Of a stretch of 21,676 nt of DNA, positions 1 to 10,490 are shown piece by piece. Numbering within the stretch: the stretch's first letter is position 1; every line of letters begins with the position of its first letter. The stretch is from DSXF01 sp964387495. GTDB taxonomy: Bacteria > Chloroflexota > Anaerolineae > Anaerolineales > Villigracilaceae. The notes beneath the pieces are model-generated. The model was not told the origin of the DNA, did no database searches, and saw nothing but the letters and a program-made list of their open reading frames with translations. Where the stretch lies: the NCBI GenBank assembly GCA_964387495.1, contig CAYLXB010000059.1:1-21676 (forward strand), in the 5' to 3' direction. Both the position numbers and the translations under genes were made by a program.

Positions 1-1160
1 AGGAGCATTTCATCGACCCGGCCTGGCGCGAGACTATTTTGTTGAGCGTAGGTGTGCGCGGCCTGATCAACCGCCAGCCGCGAGCAGCCGGGGAGATGGT
101 GCGGGCTATGCTCAAGATGGATTGTGATAGTGAGCATCCCTGTGCCAGCCTTTTGCTGGCGGGGGCGTGCCTGGAGGATGTGGGCGAACTTGGGCTGGGG
201 CGGGCGGCAAGCGAGGAAGTGCTCTCCGCCCTGACGCGCGCCTCTCTTGACCGCAGCCTGCCGCCGGGCACGCAGCGGGATGCGGGTTTTATCCTGGGAC
301 GGCTGGCGGGGGGCAGCCCGGATTTCCTGGCGCAGATCCGGCCGGACCTGGACGAGTGGGTGCAGATCCCGGCGGGAAAGTTTCGTTATGGCGGGGATGA
401 TTTTCCAGAACGAGACGAAACAATAGCAAAACCCTTCTGCGTCGCAAAGTACCCGGTCACCAACCTGCAGTACCGGCGTTTCGTCGCCGACGGCGGCTAC
501 GAGAAGAAGGAATTCTGGAGCGCGGAGGGCTGGCTGTGGCGGACGGGGAAGTGGGATACCAGGGCGCCCAAGGAATACCAGGACTGGCTCTCCCGGCGCC
601 CGGCCGAGAAGCGCGGCGAGCCGTTCTACTGGCACGACCAGAAGTGGAACAACCCGCTGGCGCCGGTGGCGGGGGTGTGCTGGTTCGAGGCAGAGGCATA
701 CGCCAACTGGCTGTCACAGAAAAGCGGGCGCCCGGTGCGCCTGCCTGCGGAGCAGGAGTGGGAGCGGGCGGCGCGCGGCACCAAGGGGCGGGAATATGCC
801 TGGGGGGAGGGGTTCGACCGGAACAAGCTCAACTGCGCCGAGTTCTGGGCTGAGGATGAAGAAATCGATTGGGTGAATTGGCTCACGAAAGAAGGAAGAG
901 GCCGCAAAGAAGCCTCGACTTCGTTCATCGGGCAGTTCCCGGCGGGGGCGACGCCTGAAGGTATCTGTGATCTGTCCGGCAATGTCTGGGAGTGGACGAA
1001 TTCGTGGTATGAGAAAGAGCAGGTCAACCGGGTCCTGCGCGGCGGGTCCTGGAACGGTAATCGCGGGCTCGTGCGCTGTGCGTCCCGCTACGGGCTCGTC
1101 CCCGTCGACTTCGACGACAATGTTGGGTTTCGTTTTTTTTCCCCTGGCTCATATTCCTGA
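1..1160 (+). CDS. NACHT-type STAND protein C-terminus with SUMF1 / C-type-lectin-fold domain (5' partial)
   Basis: The reading frame is open to the left window edge (EHFIDPAWRETILLS precedes the first possible TTG start at 39), so this is the 3' part of a longer gene. The W-R-E-T-I-L-L segment and the helical stretch to about residue 105 of the visible part resemble the region after the ATPase core of NACHT proteins. A SUMF1/FGE-sulfatase domain follows (VQIPAGKFRYGG, KYPVTNLQYRRFV, GVCWFEAEAYANWLS, RLPAEQEWERAARG, DLSGNVWEWTNSWY, RVLRGGSW, NVGFRF). The two catalytic cysteines of true formylglycine-generating enzymes are absent: the GGSW motif continues N-G-N-R-G-L-V-R-C-A-S-R. The fold is therefore probably used for binding, not for sulfatase maturation. 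The terminal segment from about 1032 has the codon pattern of a DGR variable region. NACHT-CLec architectures are known conflict/immunity-type proteins; that role here is inferred. Confidence 0.82.
   Translation, partial: EHFIDPAWRETILLSVGVRGLINRQPRAAGEMVRAMLKMDCDSEHPCASLLLAGACLEDVGELGLGRAASEEVLSALTRASLDRSLPPGTQRDAGFILGRLAGGSPDFLAQIRPDLDEWVQIPAGKFRYGGDDFPERDETIAKPFCVAKYPVTNLQYRRFVADGGYEKKEFWSAEGWLWRTGKWDTRAPKEYQDWLSRRPAEKRGEPFYWHDQKWNNPLAPVAGVCWFEAEAYANWLSQKSGRPVRLPAEQEWERAARGTKGREYAWGEGFDRNKLNCAEFWAEDEEIDWVNWLTKEGRGRKEASTSFIGQFPAGATPEGICDLSGNVWEWTNSWYEKEQVNRVLRGGSWNGNRGLVRCASRYGLVPVDFDDNVGFRFFSPGSYS
1032..1160 (+). other. Putative DGR variable region (VR) in the CLec/SUMF1 C-terminus
   Basis: From VLRGGSW to the stop codon, the fixed framework residues (W, R, RCA, R, P, F, NVGFR) alternate with blocks whose codons are AAC, GGT, AAT, GGG, CTC, TCC, TAC, GGG, CTC, GTC, GTC, GAC, GAC, GAC, AAT. 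Apart from two GGG codons these end in C or T, as expected if AAC/AAT template codons had been mutated only at A. The VR-end-like sequence (GTTGGGTTTCG, a run of eight T, CCCCTGGCTC) and the position at the extreme 3' end of a CLec-fold gene both fit DGR targets. No template repeat or reverse transcriptase lies in this window, so the call rests on pattern only. Confidence 0.5.
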
Positions 1161-1168
1161 GTGCTGAG

Positions 1169-1189
1169 TTCTGGCTTCTGATTTCTGGG
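1169..1189 (+). repeat. TTCTG heptamer, three tandem copies just after the putative VR
   Basis: Three tandem 7-bp units (TTCTGGC, TTCTGAT, TTCTGGG) begin nine bases after the stop codon of the NACHT-SUMF1 gene. Similar CTGA/TTCTG-rich strings occur, as I recall, downstream of variable regions in several bacterial DGR loci. The link to a DGR is an inference. Confidence 0.6.
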
Positions 1190-1207
1190 AACTGGATCCT
1201 GGGGTAT

Positions 1208-1303
1208 AGACCCTAAAGGTCTTTCCCGCAGACCGGAGAATTGTTTTGCAAGGGGGGTCCGGCGGGCGGGGAAACTGATTTGTAAAAAAGACCTTTAGGG
1301 TCT
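1208..1303. repeat. Perfect 17-bp inverted repeat downstream of the putative VR
   Basis: AGACCCTAAAGGTCTTT at 1208-1224 is the exact reverse complement of 1287-1303, separated by 62 bases. Each arm is also a small quasi-palindrome (AGACC, five bases, GGTCT). It could form a cruciform or RNA hairpin. DGR targets need a hairpin downstream of the VR, but those known are shorter and closer. A dispersed intergenic repeat or a small non-autonomous element is equally possible. Confidence 0.75.
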
Positions 1304-1310
1304 GGATTGG

Positions 1311-1345
1311 CAGGGGCCCGCCGAGCGGCGGGCCCCTGGTTTTAT
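1311..1345 (+). terminator. Strong GC hairpin with T-tract between convergent genes
   Basis: A perfect 12-bp stem (CAGGGGCCCGCC, 1311-1322; loop GAGC; GGCGGGCCCCTG, 1327-1338) is followed on the plus strand by GTTTTAT. This fits an intrinsic terminator for the NACHT-SUMF1 transcript. The same hairpin lies 15 bases past the stop of the minus-strand nuclease gene and may act on that transcript too, although the minus side has no U-tract. Confidence 0.7.
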
Positions 1346-1353
1346 GGTGCGGG

Positions 1354-4677
<3,324 letters not shown>

Positions 4678-4719
4678 GATGGTGCCCTCCCAAGGATATG
4701 AAGATGGCGTACTGAAATC

Positions 4720-4748
4720 ATTGTACGGCAGAGCTTACAAAATTGCAA
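4720..4748 (-). promoter_or_regulatory. Sigma70-type promoter of the nuclease gene
   Basis: On the minus strand, TTGCAA (4743-4748) and TACAAT (4720-4725) are separated by exactly 17 bases. This predicts transcription starting near 4713 and a leader of about 36 bases containing the ribosome binding site. No operator is recognised around it. Confidence 0.6.
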
Positions 4749-5032
4749 GGTGGCCCGAAAGGGTGAGGCAAGGTCGAGAATTGTTTACAAATCGACCAGT
4801 CTGCGTCCCTGGGGAGGGGAAATTCCGGCAAATATATGGGCATGTTGAAGTACCGAGCTGACCCGGAGGGCCTTTGTGCGATGACCCCTCAGCCGGCCCC
4901 CTGTGCCCTACGGGGGTTCGGCGCTGGAGAGCGCCGGCTAATCTGGCATAACCAATCTGGCATAGATGAATCCCGGCGCTTCTGGAATGATAAAGGTGAC
5001 AGTCACCTGTTGGTCACAGGATCACGCCAGTG
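4749..5032. other. Intergenic region with short repeats, no gene seen
   Basis: Beyond the nuclease promoter I see no convincing gene here. Short repeats are present: a 7-bp hairpin (4919-4925 with 4930-4936), a direct repeat AATCTGGCATA at 4940-4950 and 4954-4964, and an odd palindrome AGGTGAC-A-GTCACCT at 4994-5008. The palindrome lies about 25 bases past the MFS stop codon; it could be a weak termination or binding site, but it lacks a T-tract. Confidence 0.5.
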
Positions 5033-6292
5033 TCAGCCCCCATTACCGGCCGGGAGTTTGGGCATCCAGAAAGCCATGAGCAGGGCGGCGAAGAGGGCCA
5101 GGGTGCCGCCGAAGAGGAAGGGGGCGGAGGGGCCAAATCCGGGCCAGGCGCCGGCACCCTGCCAGAGCAGGCCGGCGATGAAGGATGCCGGAAAGGCCAG
5201 AAGGCCAATGATGGCGTTGTAGGTGCCATAAGCCGTGCCGCGCAGGTGCTCCGGCACCAGGTCGGCAACCAGGGCGTTGGCGGTGCCATAGGCCAGGCCG
5301 TAATACAGGCCATAGGCCACATACAGAACCCAGACCTGCCAGGCGGAGCGGGCAAAGGCAAATCCCAGGTAGATGAGCGCATATACCAGCCAGCCGCCAA
5401 TGATCAGGCGGCGGCGGCCAACCCGATCCGAAAGCGCGCCGGCAGGGGTCGAGACCAGGGCGTAGATGAGGTTGAACATGGCCAGCATGATGAGAATGCC
5501 GGTGACGGAGATGCCCAGGTTCTGGGCGCGCAGCACCAGGAAGGCATCCGACGAGTTGCCGAGGGTGAAGATGCTGACGATCCCCAGGAAGATTATGAAC
5601 GGTTTTCCCATGCCGCGCAGGGAAAACCGGGGCGCGGCGCGCTGGCCCTGAATGGGCACGTCCCTGGCTCCGACTGCCAGGGAAATAATCGCCAGGAAAG
5701 CCGGGAGCAGGCTGACCAGCACCACGGTTTGGAAAGTGGGTTGGGACAGGCCCAGCGTGTTCTTTTGAGCGAACCAGACGATAAGAAACGCGGCCAGGAT
5801 CCCGACCAATGCACCGGCGGTATCCATCGCCCGGTGGAAGCCAAAGGCCAGGCCGCGGGTTTCGCTGGTAACCGAATCTGCCACCAGGGCGTCGCGCGGG
5901 GCGGCGCGGATGCCTTTGCCCACCCGGTCCACCCAGCGGACCGCTGCAACCAGTCCCCAGGTGTTGGCAAAGTAGAAGAAGGGCTTGGATACGGCTGAAA
6001 ACCCATAGCCGAAGACGGCCAGCCATTTCCGGCCGCCCAATTTGTCGGAAAGCCAGCCCGAGAACAATTTCAGGATACTGGCGGTTGCTTCTGCAAAGCC
6101 TTCGATCAGGCCGATGATGTTCGTTTTTATCCCCAGGACATTTGCCAGGAAGAGCGGCAGGATGTTGAGCACCATTTCGCTGGAAATGTCCATAAAGAAA
6201 CTGGTCAATCCAATCGCCCAGACATTGCGCGGCAATTGCCTGATGGTGGTGCGCTGCGTCGAAACTTCATCTGTTTCTACTGTTTCTGCCAT
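5033..6292 (-). CDS. Major facilitator superfamily transporter
   Basis: The 419-residue protein has a short polar N-terminus, then about twelve hydrophobic segments. The MFS loop 2-3 signature appears as GWLSDKLGGRKW at about 79-90. The next cytoplasmic section, WVDRVGKGIRAAPRDALVAD (about 120-139), and GFHRAMDTAGALVG (about 151-164) are typical of a prokaryotic MFS subfamily usually annotated only as MFS transporter. A second motif-A-like element, GALSDRVGRRRL, begins the C-terminal half. The substrate cannot be told from sequence; an efflux role is common for relatives. The start at 6292 is supported by AGAGG a few bases upstream. It is divergent from the ArsR gene across a 550-bp spacer and appears monocistronic. 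Confidence 0.88.
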   Translation of the reverse strand: MAETVETDEVSTQRTTIRQLPRNVWAIGLTSFFMDISSEMVLNILPLFLANVLGIKTNIIGLIEGFAEATASILKLFSGWLSDKLGGRKWLAVFGYGFSAVSKPFFYFANTWGLVAAVRWVDRVGKGIRAAPRDALVADSVTSETRGLAFGFHRAMDTAGALVGILAAFLIVWFAQKNTLGLSQPTFQTVVLVSLLPAFLAIISLAVGARDVPIQGQRAAPRFSLRGMGKPFIIFLGIVSIFTLGNSSDAFLVLRAQNLGISVTGILIMLAMFNLIYALVSTPAGALSDRVGRRRLIIGGWLVYALIYLGFAFARSAWQVWVLYVAYGLYYGLAYGTANALVADLVPEHLRGTAYGTYNAIIGLLAFPASFIAGLLWQGAGAWPGFGPSAPFLFGGTLALFAALLMAFWMPKLPAGNGG

Positions 6293-6800
6293 GGGATGCC
6301 TCTGTTTTCATGATCTTGGGTGATTATGGTCGAGCAGCTCTGAGCGACAGCGAAGAGCGTGGCAAGATTACATTTTACCGTCATTTTCAGGCAGTAGTGG
6401 TTTCACCCTCAATCTTTTCTTAAAGTCAGAATTCTTGTCCAAATCAATGATTATGTCACCCTGGGGGAGCGGTTTGGGGGAGCGGTTTTGCGCCTGGAGG
6501 GCCTCCGGATTGGCACGGAGATGCTTCGGCGGAAGAACGCCGCCTCAGCATGACACGCATGAAGGACCTTAAGAAAAGTGTGGTTTCACCCTGTATCTCT
6601 GCGGGATGCTGCGCGATGGACTGCGCAGCGCACCGCTCAACCAGCGGGACAGGGTGGCTAATTGTACCTTTTTCCCAGCCTGTCCGCCACACCGTCCCGG
6701 TGCCCTTCGGGAGGGCAGACGATACGGCAAAAGATCAACGCCGCAACATGACAAGGGGACCAGCGGGCCGGGGCAAAGCGTGTGGAAAATAAAATGGTGA
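6293..6800. repeat. Repeat-bearing non-coding spacer
   Basis: No credible gene is seen in this 500-bp stretch. It contains a perfect adjacent 13-bp duplication (GGGGGAGCGGTTT at 6463-6475 and 6476-6488), a 13-nt direct repeat (GTGGTTTCACCCT at 6397-6409 and 6580-6592), and a 10-bp inverted repeat lying next to those copies (CTTTTCTTAA at 6414-6423, TTAAGAAAAG at 6569-6578). The mosaic of direct and inverted copies suggests a decayed small mobile or rearranged element. No transposase fragment is visible. Confidence 0.5.
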
Positions 6801-6835
6801 TATAATGCAAACATATGAATATCTATTCAGGTGTT
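6801..6835 (+). promoter_or_regulatory. ArsR-gene promoter -10 box overlapped by an SmtB-type 12-2-12 operator
   Basis: TATAAT at 6801-6806 is a consensus -10 box; the -35 region is weak. Directly downstream lies an imperfect 12-2-12 palindrome: AACATATGAATA (6810-6821), TC, TATTCAGGTGTT (6824-6835). The half-sites match at 10 of 12 positions and carry the TGAA/TTCA core typical of SmtB, CzrA and CadC operators. It spans the expected transcription start, so repressor binding should block initiation. The site also argues against a GTG start at 6831 for the next gene. Confidence 0.75.
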
Positions 6836-6842
6836 TGTAACT

Positions 6843-7145
6843 ATGACAACCATTCCTGTCCTTGATGAGCATACTGCAGCTCATGTGGCCGAGTTGTTTC
6901 GTGCGTTCAGCGATACCAGCCGAGTGCGCATCCTTTCGGCCGTGGTCGAACGCGAGATGAATATTTCGGCGCTGGCGGAGCTGGTCGGTGTGACCGAGTC
7001 GGCAGTTTCCCACCATATGCGCGGCCTGCGGCAGTTACATATCGTCCGGGCGCGGCGCGAAGGCAAAGAGGTCTATTACAGCGTGGTAGACCCGCACTTG
7101 GTGGCGTTGTTCCAGCAGGGGGTCAGGCACATACAGGAAGATTGA
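6843..7145 (+). CDS. ArsR/SmtB-family metal-responsive repressor with alpha5 Zn site
   Basis: This 100-residue winged-helix repressor has a recognition helix in TESAVSHHMRGLRQL and a wing in RREGKEVYYSV. It has no cysteine, so the alpha3 (CadC) and ArsR-type thiolate sites are absent. Its C-terminal helix reads DPHLVALFQQGVRHIQE, placing D, H, H, E at relative positions 0, 2, 13 and 16. This is exactly the spacing of the alpha5 Zn(II) ligands of SmtB (Asp104, His106, His117, Glu120). It should be a dimer that releases DNA on binding Zn(II) or a similar ion. I chose ATG 6843 over GTG 6831 because AGGTG lies about 9 bases upstream and the GTG is inside the operator. The P-type ATPase starts 45 bases downstream and is probably co-transcribed. 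Confidence 0.9.
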   Translation: MTTIPVLDEHTAAHVAELFRAFSDTSRVRILSAVVEREMNISALAELVGVTESAVSHHMRGLRQLHIVRARREGKEVYYSVVDPHLVALFQQGVRHIQED

Positions 7146-7190
7146 GGCCAGCCGGCAGTTCATTCCCAGATCCATTCAACGAGGTTCCAT

Positions 7191-9716
7191 ATGATCATGG
7201 CGAGTTCCATCCCGGATGATGAAGGCGTTCGAAATCATGCCGCGCTGGCGGGCCTGACGGCCGGGGAAGTCCTGGCGCGCCGGGCAGAGTTTGGCGAGAA
7301 CCGTCTGCCCAGCGAAAAGGGGGTTTCGGCCTGGGCGATCCTGTTCAACCAGGTCAAAAGCCCGCTGGTCTACATCATCCTGGCGGCGGCCGGGATATCG
7401 CTGGCACTGCGTGAGTTTGGCGATTTTGCCATCATCATGACCGTGGTGGTGGTGGATGTGGTCCTGGGCTTCATCCAAGAGTACCAGGCGCAGCGCACCT
7501 ATATGGCCCTGAAAGGCCTGCTCAAGCCGACTACGACCGTGATCCGGGACGGGCAGCGCCTGGAGGTGGAAGTGTGGGAACTGGTGCCGGGGGACCTGGT
7601 GGTGCTGAACGCCGGTGAAAAAGCTCCGGGGGACGGCGAACTGGTCGAGGCCACCAAATTGTCCCTCGACGAAGCCATCCTGACGGGGGAGAGCGAGCCG
7701 GTCAACAAGCAGGCAACCGGCCGGACGGGAGGAAACTCACCGGAAGAGGCTCTCGCGGCGCAAAGCCAGGTGTTTATGGGCACCACAGTGTTGACGGGGC
7801 GGGGGATCCTGCGCATCACGCAGACGGGGACGAAGACCGAACTGGGCCAGATCGCGGCCAGCCTGAGCGAGCACGTCGAGGAGGATACCCCCCTGCAGGT
7901 GCGGCTCAAGGCGTTCAGCAAGGTTTTGACCTATATCGTGGCGGGGGCCACGCTGGTAATCCTGGCGGCGGGGCTGGCCATGGGGCGGGAGTTCTTCGAC
8001 ATGCTGCGCACCTCGATCATCCTGGCCATCGCGGCGGTGCCCGAGGGGCTGTTGATCGCGGTGACGGTGATCCTGGTGCTGGGGATGCGCAAGATCCTCA
8101 AACGCAGCGGCCTGGTGAAGCGCCTGCTGGCCGTGGAGACACTCGGTTCGGTGACGGTGATCTGCACCGACAAAACGGGCACACTGACCGAAGGACGGAT
8201 GCGGGTGAACCGTGCGGAGCTGGCGGACAGGGAGCGTGCCTGGCAGACCATGGTGCTGTGCAACAACCTGGAAGGCCCGGTGGATATTGCCCTGTGGGAA
8301 TTTGCCGAGAAGGAAATGGGGGGCAGCCCGCAGGAATTGTTCGATAACTCCCAACGCTTGGCGGAGGAACTGTTCACCAGCGAAACGAAGTACATGATCA
8401 CGCATGTGACCGGCAACATCTTCCAGGGGGGACGGTATTTTTTCCTGAAAGGGGCGCCGGAGATCGTCCTGGGAATGTGCGCGGTGTCCGGTGAGGAACA
8501 GGAGCGCATCCTGGGACAGGTAGATGCCTGGGCCGGGGAAGGGCTGCGGCTCCTGGGGCTGGCCTGCCGTCGCGGCGGGAGCATGGAAGATTACAGCGGG
8601 TATGCCTGGCTTGGGCTGCTCGGCATGGAAGATCCCGTGCGGGAGGGGGTGCGGGAGGCGATCCAGGTGGCGCGGCAGGCGGGCATTCAGGTGAAGATGA
8701 TCACTGGCGACTACCGGCGCACGGCAGAGCGGATCGGCATCGGCATCGGCCTGGCACGCCAGGAGGATCAGACGCTGGAAGGCGGGCAGATCGCCGCCCT
8801 GAGCAACGAGCAGCTGCAGGAAGAAGTCAGGCGAACGGCCGTATTCGCGCGCATCCGCCCGCAGGATAAATTCCGCATCATCCGGGCATTGCAGGCCAAC
8901 GGCGAAGTTACAGCCATGATCGGGGACGGTGTGAACGACGCGCCGGCTCTGAAGCGCGCCAACATTGGGGTGGTGGTGGGCAGCGCCACAGACGTGTCCA
9001 AGGAGACCGCGGACCTGATCCTGCTCGACAACAACTTCCGCACCATCGTGGCCGCCATCGAGGAAGGGCGGGTGATCTTTTCCAACATCCGCAAGGTGGT
9101 GGCTTATGTGCTTTCCAACTCATTTGCGGAGGTACTGACGATCTTTACGGCCATGATGCTGCGCTGGCCGGCCCCGCTGGCGGTGGCGCAAATCCTGTGG
9201 ATCCACCTGATCTGCGACGGGCCGCTGGACATCGTGCTGAGTTTCGAGCCCAAGGAAGCGGGCATCATGGATGAAAAGCCGCGTTCCCTGAAGGCGCCGA
9301 TCCTGACCCGGCTGGGCATATCCTTGATCGGCGTGATCAGCATCACCAGTTCCATCTTTGCCCTGGCGCTGTTCGGACATTATTTCCAGATGCACAACAA
9401 CCCGGTGGAGGGGCGCAGCATCGTCTTTGCCAGTTTTGCACTCAACTCGATCGTCTATATCTTTGCCTACCGCAGCATGCGCCTGCCGATGTACCGCATG
9501 AACAGACTGAGCGCCAACAAACCGCTGATCTGGGCGGCGGTGGCAGGCGTCCTGACCATTGCAGCGGCCTTTTTGATCCCCGGCCTGAGGAACGTGCTGG
9601 GAATCGTGCCCCTGACCCTGGAGGAATGGCTGTGGGTGGCCGGCGTTGGGCTGGCCCTGATGGTCGCCGTCGAGATCGGCAAGGCGATCAGCAACCGGCT
9701 GCATACGAACGATTAG
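7191..9716 (+). CDS. P2-type cation-transporting ATPase with unusual His/Cys ion site
   Basis: The 841-residue pump shows the full P-type set: an N-terminal cation-ATPase domain, TGES (Glu167, actuator), PEGL in M4 (Glu285), the phosphorylated Asp327 in DKTGTLTEG, KGAPE near 421 in the nucleotide domain, TGDYRRT, and GDGVND near 578. The N-domain is compact and there is no N-terminal heavy-metal domain or CPx motif, so it is P2-type and not P1B. Compared with SERCA, M5 reads LSNSFAEVL (Glu647) and M6 reads WIHLICDG, so Asn796 and Thr799 of SERCA are replaced by His672 and Cys675 while Asp676 is kept. The M8 glutamate appears absent. This suggests a borderline or soft divalent metal rather than Ca2+. 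GAGG lies six bases before the start. The Zn-type ArsR upstream supports a metal export or homeostasis role, which is inferred. Confidence 0.92.
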   Translation: MIMASSIPDDEGVRNHAALAGLTAGEVLARRAEFGENRLPSEKGVSAWAILFNQVKSPLVYIILAAAGISLALREFGDFAIIMTVVVVDVVLGFIQEYQAQRTYMALKGLLKPTTTVIRDGQRLEVEVWELVPGDLVVLNAGEKAPGDGELVEATKLSLDEAILTGESEPVNKQATGRTGGNSPEEALAAQSQVFMGTTVLTGRGILRITQTGTKTELGQIAASLSEHVEEDTPLQVRLKAFSKVLTYIVAGATLVILAAGLAMGREFFDMLRTSIILAIAAVPEGLLIAVTVILVLGMRKILKRSGLVKRLLAVETLGSVTVICTDKTGTLTEGRMRVNRAELADRERAWQTMVLCNNLEGPVDIALWEFAEKEMGGSPQELFDNSQRLAEELFTSETKYMITHVTGNIFQGGRYFFLKGAPEIVLGMCAVSGEEQERILGQVDAWAGEGLRLLGLACRRGGSMEDYSGYAWLGLLGMEDPVREGVREAIQVARQAGIQVKMITGDYRRTAERIGIGIGLARQEDQTLEGGQIAALSNEQLQEEVRRTAVFARIRPQDKFRIIRALQANGEVTAMIGDGVNDAPALKRANIGVVVGSATDVSKETADLILLDNNFRTIVAAIEEGRVIFSNIRKVVAYVLSNSFAEVLTIFTAMMLRWPAPLAVAQILWIHLICDGPLDIVLSFEPKEAGIMDEKPRSLKAPILTRLGISLIGVISITSSIFALALFGHYFQMHNNPVEGRSIVFASFALNSIVYIFAYRSMRLPMYRMNRLSANKPLIWAAVAGVLTIAAAFLIPGLRNVLGIVPLTLEEWLWVAGVGLALMVAVEIGKAISNRLHTND

Positions 9717-9769
9717 AACGATATATGGTGTTTTCGGCTGTCCGCCGGACCGTGAGAGGAAGGTAAGAT

Positions 9770-10465
9770 ATGTCGAGCAAGAAAGGCCGTGTTCTTTTTG
9801 CCCTGGGGATTACCTCTGCCCTGGGCATCGCTTGGCTCCTGCGGCAGCGCGGCGAGGAGATGCGCGGCCTGCGCTGCCTGCGGCAGGTGCTCACCCGGCG
9901 CCACGGGGCAGGGAAGGCAGAGCACTTGGTGGCAGCAGTGCTCCAGGAACATGCTGTCCTGCTGGCCGAAACCCCCATGCCGGAAAACCGGGACCTGCGC
10001 TGGCACCTGAAAGAGAATATCCTGCCGGGGCTGGCGATGTACCGCGTGCTGCTGCAGGAGCATGACAACGACCGGCAGGCCGCGCTGGCAGAGGTGGATG
10101 AGGTCATTCGTACCCGGACGCTGGCAGCCAACTGCCTGCTGCTGGCGCCGTTGAAGGTACTGCCGGCGCCCTTCGGAATCTTCAGAGCGGGCTTCGGCCT
10201 GGCGATGAAAAAGTTCCCGGCGGAGGGCTGGGATATCACTTACATCGAAAACGGCAAGGACAGGGTTGCCTTCAACATCACGCGCTGTTTCTACCTGAAT
10301 ACCCTGACTGCCTGCGGAGCGCCGGAACTGACCGCCTCGTTCTGCAAGAGCGATGATGTGATGGCCGAGTTGTTCCCGCCTTCCATCCGCTTCGAGCGCC
10401 TGCACACCCTGGGACGCGGCGACATGGTGTGTGATTTCCGCTACTGCCGCGTCGAGAAACCATAG
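9770..10465 (+). CDS. L-2-amino-thiazoline-4-carboxylic acid hydrolase-like protein
   Basis: This 231-residue protein has one N-terminal hydrophobic segment (about 8-25) that probably anchors it to the membrane. The rest resembles the ATC hydrolase-like family: a helical central part (DLRWHLKENILPGLAMYRVL), KKFPAEGWDITYIE, AFNITRCFYLNTLTACGAPE, and a Cys-rich end with LTASFCKSDD (about 187-196) and MVCDFRYCR. The named enzyme opens a thiazoline ring on the way to L-cysteine in Pseudomonas, but most family members are uncharacterised, so this reaction should not be assumed here. AGAGGAAGG precedes the ATG. It starts 53 bases after the ATPase and 25 bases before the SDR, which fits one operon. 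Confidence 0.75.
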   Translation: MSSKKGRVLFALGITSALGIAWLLRQRGEEMRGLRCLRQVLTRRHGAGKAEHLVAAVLQEHAVLLAETPMPENRDLRWHLKENILPGLAMYRVLLQEHDNDRQAALAEVDEVIRTRTLAANCLLLAPLKVLPAPFGIFRAGFGLAMKKFPAEGWDITYIENGKDRVAFNITRCFYLNTLTACGAPELTASFCKSDDVMAELFPPSIRFERLHTLGRGDMVCDFRYCRVEKP

Positions 10466-10490
10466 TACAGACTCACAGCGAGGAGGCCGT

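Noticed and set aside
39..41. TTG as the real start of the NACHT-SUMF1 gene
   Set aside because: The frame is open to the window edge and the upstream residues continue a NACHT-like helical region, so the gene is 5' truncated by the window.
4919..4936. The 7-bp hairpin as an intrinsic terminator
   Set aside because: Neither strand has a T-tract after the stem, and it is nearly 100 bases from the nearest stop codon.
4836..5222. A 128-codon plus-strand frame running from the intergenic region into the MFS gene
   Set aside because: It overlaps the MFS 3' end antisense, has no ribosome binding site, and its residues resemble no protein family.
5030..5998. A plus-strand open frame of 322 codons opposite the MFS gene
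   Set aside because: It is low-complexity hydrophilic sequence antisense to a clear twelve-helix transporter.
7191..9716. P1B-type heavy-metal ATPase (ZntA/CadA)
   Set aside because: There is no CPx motif, no N-terminal metal-binding domain and no HP motif; the PEGL motif and M5/M6 pattern are P2-type.
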